DNA of 64,000 nt from Albula goreensis (Eukaryota > Chordata > Actinopteri > Albuliformes > Albulidae): NCBI GenBank assembly GCA_022829145.1, contig CM040763.1:5964141-6028140 (forward strand). The letters run 5' to 3'. Numbering within the stretch: position 1 is the stretch's first letter; every line of letters starts with the position of its first letter. Shown here in pieces: positions 43,975 through 64,000 of the stretch. A program made the translations under genes and the position numbers. The notes beneath the pieces are model-generated. The model did not search any database, was not told the DNA's origin, and was given only the letters and a program-made list of their open reading frames with translations.

Positions 43975-46337
43975 TTACACTTTATTTTTTATTTATTTTT
44001 TTTAAGATTACAGATTTCATTATTGCTCATCTACTATAATCACTTGCAATATTTAAAACATTTTATTTTATTTTAGACAACTTCAATCTGGAGAAATTTG
44101 TGGTTTGCTCTGAAGATTTACAACGATAAATACAGTCGATCTGATCTAGTTCCTCTCTGGAGAATTTATCATCAATGTGAGATGCTGGTGAAACCCCGCC
44201 CCCTCCCATTAAACCCTCCCCCCCCCACTGTGATGTCACCACTTAACAACGCTTAACGAGCCCAACTTTCACACACAGGCCTGAGAGCCTGAGACAACTG
44301 CAGCATGGAAAAAGAAACTGGACACTGCGATGGGAATCAAATGACGAAAAGAGAAACCTACAAGATGGAAATCTTGAGACAACAGATATAAATGTTAGCA
44401 AACAGATAAACGTCAACTGGATACATGATGATTTTAAAAACAGCACAAGTAAAAATTTGCTCTAAGAAGAAGAAGAAGAAAAAAAAAAAAAGTAAAAATA
44501 CAGGTATGGTTACTTTGACACAAACAGGGAGGTATCTCACTCAGGGCAGAAAACATAAACGGTGGCAAAGTAGAGATGAGCCGGGGTAGGGAAAAACAAA
44601 ACGGCTTCTCGCTGAACAGGGCTGCAGGTTACTGATAAATGCGATGGGACAAAGACAGGATGGAAACGCACACGAGTGCCTGCGTATGCGCACCCGTGTG
44701 TATATATGCAAGGAGTTCAGATACAAATAAAGCTAGCAGCTCACTGTAGATTCCAGTTCTGACCAGAAATGCTGGGTTGCCAGGACAGAGGCTGGCGGTA
44801 CAAAAAATCCCCATGAAGCCATGGATTAGCTAGACTGGGCCAGGTCAGATAGCTGGACCCCACTAATCCAGCATAACGCAAGACATTCTATATTCCCTTT
44901 AGTTTAGTAAAAGTCAAAACGAAAATATCTTCATTTAAGTCATTCAAATGAGGTAAATTTGTCCACGTTCACCATGTGAACGAAAGAAACAAGGTCCCAG
45001 ATTATTAGATATTATTATATATGCCCTCAGTCAAGAAGACTTTGGCTTCATGTGTTCCAGTCTTATAAACCCAAAAAAACACTCAGCTTGTGTGTAAAGT
45101 ACCAACTGATTTTAGTCTTTGTTAATATCAGCGTATATGACAGCTGGTACACATGACATTTTCCTACCCACACCATGTCACAGAAACCAGGCCCACTATA
45201 TCGGTACCTTGCCTCGCTAAACTGGTCACCTTCACATTATGTAAAATGGGGGATTTAGCACAATGGACAGTACAAGTATTATAATCTCATAATATTTAAC
45301 TGCTAATCTTCATAATCACACAAAGGTAATGATCTTCTCAAAAGAAGGGAAAGTCTAGACATGGGAGAAAGATTAATTATAGTTACAATATTAATAATAA
45401 TAATAATAATAATTAAAAAATTCTCTATAAAAATCTAAATATATACTCCTCTGTGTGATATCATTGCTTGCCATGCTAAGATTTAGTTTGGAGGAAGGAA
45501 AAGAAACACAAAAGCAACGTCAGTCCCCCGTTGGCTAAATACTTTCCCCAATTTTCAACACTGACATCGTCTGAACAGGTATGAGACTGCAAAGGTTCTG
45601 TGCTAGACAGCGATGTCATGGTTGGAACAGAGATTGTTAATAAATGACTGAGGCTGCACAATGGCCAGAGATTTTTTCCGCTTAGTAGTGTTTGAGATAT
45701 GGCCTTGTGCTGCTAACCATCCAGTTTGCATTGGTTTGACTTTGCTCATAGCTACTGAGGGGAAACAAACTAAATGTTCTGGAAATACATGGAAGTATGT
45801 GTGATCAGTGCTTAAACAAAAATAATCATGGCCCATCCAAACCCATCTCCCCTCTAACCCCACCCTCCCTCCCCAAGACACTACAATATGACCAGAATGA
45901 ACGTACAAAAAAAAAAAAAAAAAAAAAATTACAAGTAGAAAATAAAATGCAGTTAAGAAACATGAAACATGTGCACGCATTTTGTTTTTCAGAAGTCATC
46001 TCTAGTGTTAATTTGAGGGTAAGATACTTTAAACGGATTAGGTGGGACTGATGGAACTGAGACAGGAGAAGAGAGGTTTTCCCCCCCTGGAGTTCGGATT
46101 GCAGAGGGAGGGGGTATAGGTCTGGGGAGGAAGGGGGTGGGTATGGGTATTGTATCTTAAATAAATATATCTGCCGTGGCACCCGGGCCTGTTATGCCAT
46201 GCCCACGCCACAGGCTCCACCCACGGGACGTCTCCACGGAAACGCCACTGTCTCTCCTCCCCTTCCTGAAGTCTTGGTCAGTACGTTTTGTGCAGTCTGA
46301 TTTTTCTTTTAGGGTGAGTCGCTTTCTTCGGAGTAGG
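43975..46337 (-). other. ahcyl2: ahcyl2 3' UTR (left limit approximate)
   Basis: Follows the stop codon with no further splice requirement. The left limit is placed at a cluster of AATAAA-type signals on the minus strand (TTTATT on plus at 43981-43986, 43992-43997 and about 44063). That would give a UTR of about 2.3 kb, a normal size for this family. An A tract on the plus strand lies near 45907. An earlier or later cleavage site is possible. Confidence 0.55.
43981..43997 (-). promoter_or_regulatory. ahcyl2: Candidate poly(A) signals of ahcyl2
   Basis: Two overlapping AATAAA motifs on the minus strand in a very A/T-rich stretch, about 2.35 kb after the ahcyl2 stop. No cDNA evidence is available. 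Confidence 0.45.
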
Positions 46338-63764
<17,427 letters not shown>

Positions 63765-64000
63765 GACGAAGGTGATCTGGGCCCGGTTTGGACCATGTTC
63801 ATTTATAATGGCTTTATTCCATCCAGCCCAGACTGGTCAGGGTGTTGCTTTAGCACAATACTGGATTGTTTTTCCCCCTCTCTTCCCTCCCGCCCCCAGC
63901 ACCCCACCACCCTGCTTTGCTTTAATTGTCAATTGTTCAGCGGCCAGAACAATGGCGGTTATAAAAGCCAACGGTGCTTTAGCTCCTAACGAGCCCTCCA

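Noticed and set aside
45603-45980. 125-residue minus-strand frame in the ahcyl2 3' UTR
   Set aside because: Lies after the stop codon, includes a homopolymer-coded Phe run and matches no family I know.

Overview
The window looks like nuclear DNA of a ray-finned fish, most likely a teleost. It holds two intron-rich vertebrate genes with GT-AG introns, many long CA/GT microsatellites, short tRNA-like SINE copies and small hAT-type MITEs. There are no prokaryotic operons, no CRISPR and no rRNA. I recognised both genes by comparing translated exons with remembered vertebrate protein sequences, and exon edges were set by splice sites and reading phase.

Layout, both genes on the minus strand. (1) 1-37187: strip2 (striatin-interacting protein 2, STRIPAK scaffold). 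21 coding exons are visible; the 3' end, about 40 codons plus the UTR, runs off the left edge. (2) About 37200-43970: promoter region of strip2, then an intergenic spacer with no gene I can support. (3) About 43970-63764: ahcyl2 (S-adenosylhomocysteine-hydrolase-like 2, long-IRBIT family). 17 coding exons give a 507-residue short-type isoform that starts at an exon near the right edge. A longer N-terminal isoform could start outside the window.

The order ahcyl2 then strip2, head to tail, matches human 7q32 (AHCYL2-STRIP2) and the paralogous pair AHCYL1-STRIP1 on human chromosome 1. The two proteins are not known to share a pathway. One is a scaffold of a PP2A phosphatase/kinase complex. The other is an NAD-binding pseudo-enzyme that regulates IP3 receptors and ion transporters and docks PP1.

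The most unusual features are tandem arrays lying on or against 5' splice sites. In ahcyl2, the last ~23 nt of exon 4 together with its donor are repeated about eight more times in the following intron. In strip2, the exon 4/intron junction is duplicated once, and a 37-bp array begins at the exon 8 donor. strip2 exon 10 also carries a one-base reading-frame slip in a C-rich tract, more likely a sequence error than a true mutation. I found no previously undescribed multi-gene system.
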